A stretch of 64,000 nucleotides of DNA from Sulfurihydrogenibium subterraneum DSM 15120 (GTDB taxonomy: Bacteria; Aquificota; Aquificia; Aquificales; Hydrogenothermaceae), in NCBI RefSeq assembly GCF_000619805.1, contig NZ_JHUV01000012.1, positions 62,001 to 126,000 on the forward strand, written 5' to 3'. The position numbers were made by a program, and so were the translations under genes. Positions 50,185-59,119 of this stretch are shown piece by piece. Below the pieces are notes generated by a model, which made no database searches, had not been told where the DNA came from, and saw nothing but the letters and a program-made list of their open reading frames with translations. Each line of letters starts with the position of its first letter. Within the stretch, counting starts at the first letter, position 1.

Positions 50185-50660
50185 TGGTTGTAAGGCCATT
50201 TTGCTATTTCTTCTTTTTTAGGGTTAAAATTCATTATCTCATCAAAAGTATAAGGACTTTTTAAAGGTAAGTCTTCTAAATCTTTGTCTGTTTCTTGGGC
50301 TATCCAGCCAGTAGCATCTTTCCAAGCATCTTCTAAACATTTTTCTATTTTTGATTTTAAAGAAGGGTTTTCTTCAAGTAATCTTTTTATTTTATCTTGT
50401 GAAGTTATAATACTTATCCTCCAGCTTTTTGACCTTAAATTTGGAAAATTTTCCCATTTGTAAACGTGAACTAAAAGCCTTGTTATATAACTTGTAAGCT
50501 CCTTCTCTATAGACCTTACCATACCCTTTAACTCCTGTAGCAGGTTTTCAAGGTCTAAACTTTCAAAATCCTTTTCTTCTAAAGCCTTTATAGTTTCTAT
50601 CAACCAGAGATAGTAATCTTCTTCGTAAAGTTTTTTTAAGTCTAATTTTGTTTTTAACAT
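50181..50660 (-). CDS. DUF29 family protein
   Basis: A 159-residue helical protein. LYEEDYYLWLIETIKALEEKDFESLD and LLQELKGMVRSIEKELTSYITRLLVHVYKW are the hallmark of DUF29, a common family in cyanobacteria and thermophiles with unknown function, often present in several copies near mobile genes. It overlaps the GH57 gene by four bases; whether that reflects joint function or insertion is unclear. Confidence 0.88.
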   Translation of the reverse strand: MLKTKLDLKKLYEEDYYLWLIETIKALEEKDFESLDLENLLQELKGMVRSIEKELTSYITRLLVHVYKWENFPNLRSKSWRISIITSQDKIKRLLEENPSLKSKIEKCLEDAWKDATGWIAQETDKDLEDLPLKSPYTFDEIMNFNPKKEEIAKWPYNQ

Positions 50661-50702
50661 CTTACCTGCCTCTAAAAAGGTTTATAGGTTTAAATCTATG
50701 CT

Positions 50703-53195
50703 TTAACTTTCTTCTATCCACTTTCCTATCTTTTCTACGTACTGATTTATCAGCTCATTGGCTTTTTCTTCTGCACTTGAGTTTACGTAAAGGTGTAGGT
50801 TGTCAGAGTATTGGTCTGGAATCATCAGTATCCAAGTCCTTTTATCAATGAATATTTTTACTCCGTCTATAAAGGAAGCTTCTTTGCCTATGGCCTCTTC
50901 TGTAAACTTTCTCATCATCTTACCTTTTAGATTTGAAGGACAGGCAACTACTTTGTGAATGAATGTGTGTGGTGGTATGAGTTTTTGAATTTGTGAAAGT
51001 TTTAGCTTAGTTTTTCCCATCATCTCAAGGAGTTTGACAGAAGCAAACATTCCATCGTAGCTAAAAGACATATCGGTAAATGCGTAGTTTCCTTCAAGGT
51101 TTGCAAAAAAGTAGTAATCTTTTAAGAAGTTTGATTTTAGACCTATAAACTTTCCTCTTTCTATAATAATGTTTTCAAACATCTCATCCATAACTTCTGG
51201 AACGTAGACAGGTAGATAAACTTTAACCTGTCTGTTTACTGTCCTATCTATAAGATAAAGGATAGAAAGGAGAGCTGTCTCGTGGGATAAAATCTCTCCC
51301 TCATCAGACACAATAACAACCCTTTGACCGTTTGGGTACATTATAAATCCACAATCAATGGATAAAACTCTTACTATCTTTGATATCTCTTGAGCTGATT
51401 TTTCGTGAAAGGTTGATATTTGAGATATTTTTTTCTCGTCAAAGTAAGCATTTAGTATAACATTTTCAATAGAGAAGGTATTTATAATATCTGGATACAC
51501 TATAGAAGTTGAGCCGTTTAAAAGGTCAACTATTATTTTAAACCTGCTACTTTGAATTATTTCTTTATCTATTAATGATAAAAACTTTTCTTTGTAGGAT
51601 TTTATAGCCATAGGGTCGTCTTTTATCTCTCCAATCTGGTTGTAGTTTACTCTTCTAAAGTTTTCTCTGAAGAATATTCTTTCTATAGATTTTTCTGTGT
51701 TTGTATCTATTGGTAATCCTTCACTGTCAAAAAATAGTATCTCTGTTATAGACGGATTGTCTGGAGACTGTCTAAAGTGGACTCCTGCAACCGCATCACT
51801 TTTTGAAAGTAAGTATCTCATAACAGGAAGTGGCATAAGTTTTAGGTCAACTACGTCTAATCCAGCTCCAAGTAGTCCACCTAAGAAAGACCTTTTAAGC
51901 ATTCTGGAAGCTCTGTGGTAATCCCTTGACATAAGTATGGTTTTTCCTGCAGGTAAGATAGACCCAAAACTTGCAGCAAGCTTTGCTGCCATTTCGTTAG
52001 AAAGCTCTATATTTGTTCTTCCTGATACTTTCCCTCCTTCAAATATAGAAGCCTTCCATTTATCTCCCCATATTAGATTACTACTTATAATTGCACCTTC
52101 CTCTATAAGTTTGTTTGGCCATACTATCACATCTTTTTCAAAGTGGACGTTGTCTTTTACTTCTGTTCCTTCTGCTATAATTACGCCGTGTTCAGCTTTA
52201 ACATTTTTACCAATTTCTACATTATTACAGATAACTGCGTTGTTTAACTTTGTGTTATCCCCTACTTTACAGTCCCACCATATAACGCAGTCTTTTAAAT
52301 AAACGTTATCTCCTATCTGTGTATTTTTACCTATAACCACATTTTCAAGATAGCAGTTATTACCTATCTTTACTTCTTCATCTAATACTACTTTTCCGTT
52401 TATCGTTAAATCTTTTGGTAGTTCTTTAGTTTTTGTGTATAAAACTCCACCGTTTAGTTTTATCCTCTCTCCTTCTACATCTAACTTAACTTTGTCTGTA
52501 AGAATGTCTTTATTAACCTCTCTGTAGCTTTCAGGGTTTCCTACATCTCTCCAATAACCCTTTGCATTGTATCCATAAAGTGTTATACCTTCTTTCATAA
52601 GTTTAGGGAAAAGGTCTTTACTAAAGTCAAACGGTATGTTGTCAGGAATGTAATTTAAAATTTCTGGCTCTATTACGTATATTCCTGTGTTTATAGTGTC
52701 GCTAAAAACTTCTCCCCAACCTGGTTTTTCCAAAAACCTAAGTATTTTTCCATCTTTATCTGTTATAACAACCCCAAACTGAAGTGGGTCTTCTACTGAG
52801 GTTAAGGTAATGGTTAGTTTTGAGCCAACCGCTTGATGAAATCCTATGATTTCTTTTAAGTCAAAGTCTGTTACTAAATCTCCACTTATAACTATAAACC
52901 TTTCATCAAGATATTTAGATGCTTTTTTTACAGCTCCTGCTGTGCCGTAATCATCATCTGGAAGGACATAGTTTATCTTTATTCCAAACTCTGAGCCATC
53001 TTTAAAGTAGTTTTGAATAACCTCAGGTTTAAAGTACAAAAGTATCACAATCTCTGTAATTCCTACAGATTTAACCTTTTTTATTATGTGCTCCATCATA
53101 GGTTTATTTAAGATAGGAAGCATTGGTTTTGGTATGCTGTTAGTTAGAGGCTGGATTCTTGTGCCGAATCCTCCTGCCATTATGACTGCTTTCAT
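50703..53195 (-). CDS. mannose-1-phosphate guanylyltransferase with degenerate phosphomannomutase domain
   Basis: An 830-residue three-part protein. Residues 1-230 form a sugar nucleotidyltransferase (VIMAGGFGTRIQPLTNSIPKPM, ISGDLVTDFDL). About 250-370 is a left-handed beta-helix of hexapeptide repeats (VKIGNNCYLENVVIGKNTQI and similar). About 375-830 is phosphomannomutase-like. The mutase active sites are absent: no TASHNP serine loop (HFRQSPDNPS instead) and no DGDADR metal loop (IDCGFIMYPNGQR instead), as also seen in related cyanobacterial and actinobacterial proteins. The donor is probably GDP-mannose or a related NDP-sugar. ATG 53195 follows a GGGGG site; the longer frame to 53252 is unlikely. 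Confidence 0.85.
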   Translation of the reverse strand: MKAVIMAGGFGTRIQPLTNSIPKPMLPILNKPMMEHIIKKVKSVGITEIVILLYFKPEVIQNYFKDGSEFGIKINYVLPDDDYGTAGAVKKASKYLDERFIVISGDLVTDFDLKEIIGFHQAVGSKLTITLTSVEDPLQFGVVITDKDGKILRFLEKPGWGEVFSDTINTGIYVIEPEILNYIPDNIPFDFSKDLFPKLMKEGITLYGYNAKGYWRDVGNPESYREVNKDILTDKVKLDVEGERIKLNGGVLYTKTKELPKDLTINGKVVLDEEVKIGNNCYLENVVIGKNTQIGDNVYLKDCVIWWDCKVGDNTKLNNAVICNNVEIGKNVKAEHGVIIAEGTEVKDNVHFEKDVIVWPNKLIEEGAIISSNLIWGDKWKASIFEGGKVSGRTNIELSNEMAAKLAASFGSILPAGKTILMSRDYHRASRMLKRSFLGGLLGAGLDVVDLKLMPLPVMRYLLSKSDAVAGVHFRQSPDNPSITEILFFDSEGLPIDTNTEKSIERIFFRENFRRVNYNQIGEIKDDPMAIKSYKEKFLSLIDKEIIQSSRFKIIVDLLNGSTSIVYPDIINTFSIENVILNAYFDEKKISQISTFHEKSAQEISKIVRVLSIDCGFIMYPNGQRVVIVSDEGEILSHETALLSILYLIDRTVNRQVKVYLPVYVPEVMDEMFENIIIERGKFIGLKSNFLKDYYFFANLEGNYAFTDMSFSYDGMFASVKLLEMMGKTKLKLSQIQKLIPPHTFIHKVVACPSNLKGKMMRKFTEEAIGKEASFIDGVKIFIDKRTWILMIPDQYSDNLHLYVNSSAEEKANELINQYVEKIGKWIEES

Positions 53196-53223
53196 CTTAT
53201 TCCCCCTGTATGTATTCACAATA

Positions 53224-53229
53224 ATTATA
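53224..53229 (-). promoter_or_regulatory. -10 element of the guanylyltransferase gene
   Basis: Minus-strand TATAAT at 53224-53229 lies 28 bases before the ATG and its GGGGG ribosome site. The -35 region is weak (TGAAAA-like at the right distance). Confidence 0.45.
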
Positions 53230-53312
53230 ACCAAATAGATGAGATTTTTCATATTTAATTTTTCATAAAAGTATTAGAATATTTTAATAATTTTAAAAAG
53301 TGTGGAGGAAAT

Positions 53313-53663
53313 ATGTTTTTAGATAAAGAAACTTACAAAAAGATACACATATCTGTAAAGGAGCTGAAAGAGAAGATAGATAAAGGAGAAGATTTTATAC
53401 TTTTGGACGTTAGAGAGCCTCAAGAGTATAACTTTTCAAGAATAAAAGAAAAAGAAGCAATGCTTGTTCCTCTCATGAGTTTACCTCGTGTTATAAACAG
53501 CCTTCCAAAAGATAAAGATATATACGTTTTTTGTAGAAGTGGAAACAGAAGCCTTCAAGCAACTTTATGGCTTTTACAAAACGGATTTACAAGAGTAAAA
53601 AACGTAGAAGGTGGAATTCTTGCTTGGTCTAATGAAATAGACCCAACAGTGCCAAAGTACTGA
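53313..53663 (+). CDS. rhodanese domain protein
   Basis: A 116-residue single-domain rhodanese. FILLDVREPQEYNFSRI is the CH2A-type motif, and VFCRSGNRSLQATLWLLQNGF carries the active-site Cys that holds a persulfide. Cytoplasmic, no signal peptide. GGAGGAAAT precedes the ATG. It may supply sulfur to carriers such as the TusA-DUF3343 protein at the start of the window; that is inference. It converges on the nucleotidyltransferase gene with eight bases between. Confidence 0.93.
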   Translation: MFLDKETYKKIHISVKELKEKIDKGEDFILLDVREPQEYNFSRIKEKEAMLVPLMSLPRVINSLPKDKDIYVFCRSGNRSLQATLWLLQNGFTRVKNVEGGILAWSNEIDPTVPKY

Positions 53664-53671
53664 TATTTAAA

Positions 53672-54319
53672 TCAAATAGAGAGTTTTTGATAGTTGTCTT
53701 TGTTTAATAAATTTTCAAATATATCAAAAACTTCTTGAATGTTTATAGGTTTTTCTAACAGTAAATCTGATATGTTTAAATCTTTTTCTTTTTTCTTTAG
53801 ATATTCAAATCTTTTCTTTATAACTTCTTCATTTAATAATTTATTTTTCTTTAAAATATTCATAAGATTAGGAGAATTTTTGAAAACTTCTACAGTGTCA
53901 ATTATATCTCTAATTTTTAAGCTTTCAGGTCTATAAAAAAGCTTCTTTGCTATTATTTCCTCTGGTTGTTCTATGTAAATCTCTTTTGAATCAATTTTTA
54001 CTTTTTTAGGTTTTAAACCTGTTAGATTAGGTGCAACTATAAAATCTATTTCTTGACTGTTTAATTTTAACTTTATAAAGTTTGCTTGTTCTATATATTC
54101 TTTGCTTATCTCTTCTGCTTTTTCATTTAATCTTGGAGAAAGCCTTGTAAGTAGCTGTGGATTTTTTAAAAAAATATCTACATCTCTGCTTTTTCTATGA
54201 TGAAAATAAAACATAAGAGCAGTTCCACCCCCAAAAGCCCAATCGTCTGTATTTATATTTGCTTCTTCTAATATATCTACTGCCAGATTTAGCAATTCTT
54301 TCCAATCTATTTCTTTCAT
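53672..54319 (-). CDS. AbiEii/AbiGii-type nucleotidyltransferase, probable toxin
   Basis: A 215-residue protein. FGGGTALMFYFHHRKSRDVDIFL is the core of the AbiEii family: a GGGTAL turn followed by an R-x-S-x-D-x-D motif that binds Mg2+ and NTP. IDFIVAP provides the third acidic residue, and LEKPE/PEEIIAKKLFYR the conserved Lys segment. AbiEii-type enzymes modify tRNA or other targets and act in abortive infection as toxin in type IV toxin-antitoxin systems. It overlaps the small upstream gene by four bases and is the second gene of that pair. Confidence 0.85.
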   Translation of the reverse strand: MKEIDWKELLNLAVDILEEANINTDDWAFGGGTALMFYFHHRKSRDVDIFLKNPQLLTRLSPRLNEKAEEISKEYIEQANFIKLKLNSQEIDFIVAPNLTGLKPKKVKIDSKEIYIEQPEEIIAKKLFYRPESLKIRDIIDTVEVFKNSPNLMNILKKNKLLNEEVIKKRFEYLKKKEKDLNISDLLLEKPINIQEVFDIFENLLNKDNYQKLSI

Positions 54320-54570
54320 ACCTCAAAAAAATCCTCTAAGTGCAGATTTTTTAAGCCTCTTGGTTTTATATACTTTTCATAATACTCTTTTAGATTTTCT
54401 ATTGATATATCGTTAGCTATCATCCATTCAAATAGTTCTTTAGTTGGTATCTCTGTAAATAACACCTCTATTCTTTCGTCTTGGATATCTTTCATCTCTT
54501 TAATAGCTTTTGCAAAAACTTTATCATCTATTTCTGTTTTGTAAGCATTGTTAATTGTGATTAGTTTCAT
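54316..54570 (-). CDS. small partner of the AbiEii-like gene, possible antitoxin
   Basis: An 84-residue acidic protein (VFAKAIKEMKDIQDERIEVLF) with no clear DNA-binding motif. It overlaps the nucleotidyltransferase by four bases (ATGA) and starts only four bases after hisD ends. Genomic pairing suggests an antitoxin, but it does not look like the usual winged-helix AbiEi. Unrecognised family. Confidence 0.65.
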   Translation of the reverse strand: MKLITINNAYKTEIDDKVFAKAIKEMKDIQDERIEVLFTEIPTKELFEWMIANDISIENLKEYYEKYIKPRGLKNLHLEDFFEV

Positions 54571-54574
54571 CTTC

Positions 54575-55861
54575 TTAAATATCTTCCTTTCTGATTTTTA
54601 CGCTTAAAGCGTGAGCTTCTAAACCTTCTGAATTTGCCATGTTTATTGCGTGGTTTGCTACTCTTTCAAAACCTTCTTTTGACACGTATATTACAGAACT
54701 TCTTTTTACAAAGTCATAAACTCCAAGTGGAGAAGAGAACCTTGCTGACCTTGAGGTAGGTAAAACGTGGTTAGGTCCAAGAATGTAATCTCCAAGAGGC
54801 TCTGTTGAGTAATGTCCTAAGAATATGGCTCCTGCGTGTTTTATTTTGTTGAGTAAATCAAAAGGATTTTCTGTAACTATTTCTAAATGTTCAGGGGCAA
54901 GGTAGTTAGCAAGTTCACAGGCTTTTTCTAAATCTTCAACTATAAAAGCATGCCCATAATTATTTAAAGATTTTTCTGCTATCTCTTTTCTTGAAAAAGC
55001 TTTTAAAAGTTCGTTATATAGATAGTCTTTGACGTTTTTTGCAAGTTCTTCTGATGTTGTTATAAGGATTGATGCTGCAAGTTCATCGTGTTCTGCCTGA
55101 GATAAAAGGTCAGCTGCAACCCATTTGTAGTTAGCGGTTTCATCTGCTATCACCAATATCTCTGAAGGTCCTGCTATCATATCTATATCTACTACACCAA
55201 AAACATTTTTCTTTGCCAAAGCAACGTATATATTTCCCGGTCCAACTATCTTATCCACTTTTTTAACAGTTTCTGTTCCATAAGCCATCGCTGCAACAGC
55301 TTGGGCTCCTCCTATTCTGTAGACTGTATCTATTCCACATATAAATGCAGCTGCTAATGTATACTTATTAGGATTTGGAGAACATATTACGATTTCTTCT
55401 ACTCCTGCTACTCTTGCAGGAACTGCGTTCATTAAAACGCTGGAAGGATAGGCAGCCTTACCTCCGGGAACGTAAAGACCAACTCTTTCAAGTGGAATAA
55501 CTTTCTGTCCTAAAATCATACCATCTTCTTCTTTGAAGAAAGATTTTTCCTTTTGAAGCTCATGAAACTCGTAAAGTCTCTCGTAAGCTACCTCAAAAGC
55601 CCATCTTACTTCTTCTTCAATCTCATCGTAGGCTCTTTCCAACTCTTCAAACGGTATTATTAAATCTTCTGGATTTATCTTTATCTTATCAAACTTCTCT
55701 GTATACTCAACAAGAGCTTCATCTCCTCTTTCTTTGACGTTTTTTATAATCTCTTTAACAGCAGTTTCGTATAAATCTGTTTCAACATCAGCCCTTTTTA
55801 TTAAATACTGAACTTCTTCAACTTCTTTAAAGTACCTTCCTCTTAAATCAACTATTTTCAT
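54575..55861 (-). CDS. hisD: histidinol dehydrogenase
   Basis: A 428-residue zinc and NAD-dependent enzyme that oxidises histidinol to histidine in two steps. [31 protein letters not shown] and [16 protein letters not shown] (zinc ligands Gln and His) are all present, as is the catalytic Glu-His pair in [16 protein letters not shown] site upstream. No other his gene is in the window, so it lies apart from a standard his operon; the two small downstream genes appear to be added behind it. Confidence 0.97.
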   Translation of the reverse strand: MKIVDLRGRYFKEVEEVQYLIKRADVETDLYETAVKEIIKNVKERGDEALVEYTEKFDKIKINPEDLIIPFEELERAYDEIEEEVRWAFEVAYERLYEFHELQKEKSFFKEEDGMILGQKVIPLERVGLYVPGGKAAYPSSVLMNAVPARVAGVEEIVICSPNPNKYTLAAAFICGIDTVYRIGGAQAVAAMAYGTETVKKVDKIVGPGNIYVALAKKNVFGVVDIDMIAGPSEILVIADETANYKWVAADLLSQAEHDELAASILITTSEELAKNVKDYLYNELLKAFSRKEIAEKSLNNYGHAFIVEDLEKACELANYLAPEHLEIVTENPFDLLNKIKHAGAIFLGHYSTEPLGDYILGPNHVLPTSRSARFSSPLGVYDFVKRSSVIYVSKEGFERVANHAINMANSEGLEAHALSVKIRKEDI

Positions 55862-55972
55862 TTTTAGCTCCTTTTTTTACTTAAAAATACAGACCCAGAA
55901 CCAACATATGTACTTGACTAACCTATACTTATTTCCAGGCCACTTTAAGAATGGTTTCATAGTGGTATATAT

Positions 55973-55978
55973 TATAAT
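55973..55978 (+). promoter_or_regulatory. ruvB -10 box, leaderless geometry
   Basis: TATAAT at 55973-55978 ends seven bases before the ruvB ATG at 55986. No ribosome site is present. A -35 box is not clear. The rest of the 124-base gap to hisD holds no other gene. Confidence 0.5.
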
Positions 55979-55985
55979 ATATCTT

Positions 55986-56960
55986 ATGGAAAAGTTTGAG
56001 TTATCAATTAGACCAAAATCTTTAGATGATTTTATCGGACAAGAGGAAGTAAGAAGACAGCTTAAAGTTTTTATAGAAGCTGCAAAGTTAAAAGGTAAGC
56101 CTCTTGACCACGTTATTCTCTCAGGACCTCCAGGTCTTGGTAAGACAACTTTAGCCTCAATAATAGCTAATGAGATGGGAAGTAATATAAAAATAACCTC
56201 AGCTCCTGTTTTAGAGAAAAAAGGAGATTTAATAGGACTGCTTACTTCCTTAAAAGATAAAGATATTCTGTTTATAGATGAGATACACAGACTGTCTCCA
56301 ACACTGGAAGAGATACTATACTCTGCTATGGAAGATTTTAAGGTTGACGTTATTATTGGAGGAGGGTCTGGAAGGAAAGGAAGGTCTGCAAAAGCAATCA
56401 GACTTGATTTAGCAAAGTTTACACTTATAGGTGCAACTACAAGGGTTGGTATGCTTTCTTCTCCTTTGATGTCAAGATTTGGAATAGTTTTAAACCTTGA
56501 TTTTTACGATGAAGATTCTTTATCAAAGATAATCCTAAGGACTGCTAGTCTTAACAACATTCCAATCACAGAAGAAGGGGCTTTAGAGATTGCAAAACAT
56601 TCAAAAGGTACTCCTAGAATTGCCAACAAGCTTTTAAGTAGGGTTTACGACTATGCAGTAATCCACGGAAGTAAAGTTATTGATAAAGAAGTTGCAAATC
56701 AGGCTTTAAGATTTTTATCCATTCAGGATCTTGGAATAGACAGTTTAAGTTTAAAGTATTTAAAAACCCTTGTTATTCAGTTTAACGGTGGACCAGTAGG
56801 ACTAAATACCATCTCTTTTGCTATTTCAGAAGATAAAAGAACAATAGAAGAAGTTATAGAGCCTTACTTGTTAAAGATAGGTTTTATCAAAAGAACGGCG
56901 AAAGGAAGAGTAGCCTTAAAACCAGCTTTTGAGTTTTTAAATTTAGATGATAATACTTAA
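55986..56960 (+). CDS. ruvB: Holliday junction branch migration helicase RuvB
   Basis: A 324-residue AAA+ motor. IRPKSLDDFIGQEEVRRQL opens the protein; Walker A is GPPGLGKTTLA, Walker B LFIDEIHR, sensor 1 GATTR and the C-terminal winged helix ends GRVALKPAFEFL. RuvB pumps DNA through Holliday junctions with RuvA. ATG 55986 gives the conserved N-terminus; the longer frame from 55908 adds a hydrophobic non-homologous stretch. It overlaps sfsA by 14 bases. Confidence 0.97.
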   Translation: MEKFELSIRPKSLDDFIGQEEVRRQLKVFIEAAKLKGKPLDHVILSGPPGLGKTTLASIIANEMGSNIKITSAPVLEKKGDLIGLLTSLKDKDILFIDEIHRLSPTLEEILYSAMEDFKVDVIIGGGSGRKGRSAKAIRLDLAKFTLIGATTRVGMLSSPLMSRFGIVLNLDFYDEDSLSKIILRTASLNNIPITEEGALEIAKHSKGTPRIANKLLSRVYDYAVIHGSKVIDKEVANQALRFLSIQDLGIDSLSLKYLKTLVIQFNGGPVGLNTISFAISEDKRTIEEVIEPYLLKIGFIKRTAKGRVALKPAFEFLNLDDNT

Positions 56961-57666
56961 CTCATCAGAAATCGGAAAACCAATTGAAGGGAAATTCCTA
57001 TACAGAAAAAATAGATTTGTTGGTGTTTGTCAGGTAAACGGAGAAGTGGTTGAATGCCACATATCTGACACTGGAAGATTAAAAGAGATTCTAACAGAAG
57101 GAAGGGAAATTTTACTATTAAAAAGCAGTCAAAATAATAAGCTCCTTTATAAACTCCTTTCAGCTAAAATGGAAGAAGGTTTTGTTTTAGTAAACACTTC
57201 TATTCACTCTAAAATAGGAAAAAAAATCATAGAATTAGGACTTCTTGGTTTTAAACCTAAAAAAATAAAGTCTGAAGTAGTTTACAAAGACAGTAGAATA
57301 GATTTTTTAGTTGACGAGAGATTATACATTGAGCTAAAAGGTTGTAATCTTTTGGTAGATAAACAGTGTTTATTCCCTGACGCTCCTACAACAAGAGGTT
57401 TAAAACATCTAAAACATCTTATAGAGATAAAAAAAGAAGGTTATGAATCTGCTATTATGATTTTATCATTAAGAGAGTGTAAAACCTTCCTTCCAAATAT
57501 CGAGACCGACCCAGACTTTTCTAAAATGTTTGAAACAGCCCTAAAAGAAGGTGTAAAATTTTACGGTTTTAAAGTGAAGTTTGATAAAGATTTTAACATC
57601 GTTTATAACGGAAAGTTAGAGGTTGATAAAAAACTATGGAGCTGGCTAAAGAAATCTTCTTCGTGA
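56947..57666 (+). CDS. sfsA: SfsA-type DNA/RNA nuclease-like protein
   Basis: A 239-residue SfsA family protein: FVGVCQVNGEVVECHISDTGRL (OB-like N-terminus), then a PD-(D/E)XK nuclease core IDFLVDERLYIELKGCNLL and FPDAPTTRGLKHLKHLIEI. E. coli SfsA was first named for sugar-fermentation stimulation; the family is now considered a nuclease or nucleic acid binder. It overlaps ruvB and the TRIC channel gene. Confidence 0.93.
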   Translation: MIILNSSEIGKPIEGKFLYRKNRFVGVCQVNGEVVECHISDTGRLKEILTEGREILLLKSSQNNKLLYKLLSAKMEEGFVLVNTSIHSKIGKKIIELGLLGFKPKKIKSEVVYKDSRIDFLVDERLYIELKGCNLLVDKQCLFPDAPTTRGLKHLKHLIEIKKEGYESAIMILSLRECKTFLPNIETDPDFSKMFETALKEGVKFYGFKVKFDKDFNIVYNGKLEVDKKLWSWLKKSSS

Positions 57667-58256
57667 TGAACATTATAGGTATAGTTGCATTTGCTATGAG
57701 TGGGTCTTTAAAGGCTATAAAGGAAGGTTTAGATTTACTTGGTATTACAGTTTTAGGTGTAATGACTGCACTTGGTGGTGGCATCACAAGAGATTTACTC
57801 ATAAACACAGTTCCAAACGCTTTAAAATCGTTAACGGATATGAGCGTAGCTCTTTTAGGTGTATGGCTTGCAATAATAATGTACAAGGTAGCAAAAGGGG
57901 ATATAACAAATAAGTATTATATACTCATTCCAGATGCTATTGGTTTATCAGCTTTTACAACGACAGGAGCTTTAATAGCTTACAACGCAGACGTTTCATT
58001 CTTTGGTGTTGTTATACTTGCAACTTTAACAGGAGTAGGAGGAGGAATAATAAGCGACCTTTTACTGGGAAAAGTGCCTTCAGTTTTAAGAGATGACTTT
58101 TACGCAAGCTGTAGTATAATTGGAGCTATAGGATTTTACATAACCATAACTCTTACCCAAGACCTTACAGTTTCTGCCATCGTTTGTAGTTTAATAGTCT
58201 TAATGATTAGGATAGTGGCTATACTTTACAACTGGAGACTTCCAAAGTTCCAATGA
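57636..58256 (+). CDS. TRIC (YicG/UPF0126) family membrane channel or transporter
   Basis: A 206-residue membrane protein with seven helices in two repeats of three plus one, each carrying a glycine-rich motif: TALGGGITRDLL in the first and VGGGIISDLLLGKVPSVLRDDFYA in the second. Prokaryotic TRIC homologues are trimeric potassium-type channels; some YicG proteins are thought to transport glycine. The 31-base overlap with sfsA and ATGA overlap with prmC place it in a long operon. Confidence 0.92.
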   Translation: MELAKEIFFVMNIIGIVAFAMSGSLKAIKEGLDLLGITVLGVMTALGGGITRDLLINTVPNALKSLTDMSVALLGVWLAIIMYKVAKGDITNKYYILIPDAIGLSAFTTTGALIAYNADVSFFGVVILATLTGVGGGIISDLLLGKVPSVLRDDFYASCSIIGAIGFYITITLTQDLTVSAIVCSLIVLMIRIVAILYNWRLPKFQ

Positions 58257-59101
58257 AGTTAAAAACGTTGTTTGAAGAATTAGTCAACATATTAAAAAAA
58301 GCAGACATAGAAAATCCTCAGCTAGAAGCTCTAATAATAATTCAAGAAATCCTTAAGATTCCAAAACATAAAGTCTTTTTAGACTTAGATTTAGAAGTTA
58401 AAGATTACCAAGAAGCTGTAAAAATAGCGACAGAAAGGTCAAAAAAAATACCCCTTGCATACTTAATTAAAAAGAGAGAGTTTTTCGGACTTGAGTTTTA
58501 CGTAGAAGAAGGCGTTTTAATTCCACGCCCTGAAACAGAAATATTAGTTGAGAAAGTTTTACAAAAGTTGGGAAACTTGAAAAATCCAGTAGGACTTGAA
58601 GTAGGAGTAGGAAGTGGTTGTATATCAGTATCTTTACTACACAGTAAAAAAGATTTAAAAATGTATGCCTTGGACATATCAGAAAAAGCTTTAAAGATAA
58701 CAAAGATAAATGCAGAAAAATACAATCTTTTAGACAGACTTACGTTAATAAAATTTGACGTTATTAAAGATGATACAAAAGATTTAAACTTAGATAAACT
58801 TGATTTTGTAGTTTCAAATCCCCCTTACGTATCAGAAGATGAGTATGAAAACCTTCAAGAAGAAGTAAAAAAAGAACCAAAAGAAGCTCTAATATCAGGT
58901 AAAGTTGGGACAGAATTTTACGAAAAGATAGTAGAGAAGTTTAAAGATTATCTAAAAGAAGATGGATTTTTTGCCTTTGAAATAGGAATAAATCAGGCAG
59001 AAAAAGTAAAAAGTATTTTAGAAAAAATTGGATTTAAAAATGCGAAAGTTTACAAAGATCTTGCAGGAATAGATAGAGTTTTAATTGCAAGTAAAATATA
59101 A
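58253..59101 (+). CDS. prmC: peptide chain release factor N5-glutamine methyltransferase
   Basis: A 282-residue methyltransferase that methylates the Gln of the GGQ motif in RF1 and RF2. An N-terminal helical domain is followed by GLEVGVGSGCISVSLL (SAM-binding motif I) and VVSNPPYVSEDE, the NPPY catalytic motif. The prfA gene that usually precedes it is not adjacent here. ATGA overlap with the upstream gene. Confidence 0.96.
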   Translation: MKLKTLFEELVNILKKADIENPQLEALIIIQEILKIPKHKVFLDLDLEVKDYQEAVKIATERSKKIPLAYLIKKREFFGLEFYVEEGVLIPRPETEILVEKVLQKLGNLKNPVGLEVGVGSGCISVSLLHSKKDLKMYALDISEKALKITKINAEKYNLLDRLTLIKFDVIKDDTKDLNLDKLDFVVSNPPYVSEDEYENLQEEVKKEPKEALISGKVGTEFYEKIVEKFKDYLKEDGFFAFEIGINQAEKVKSILEKIGFKNAKVYKDLAGIDRVLIASKI

Positions 59102-59119
59102 TATTTGAGGTAAGAAAAG

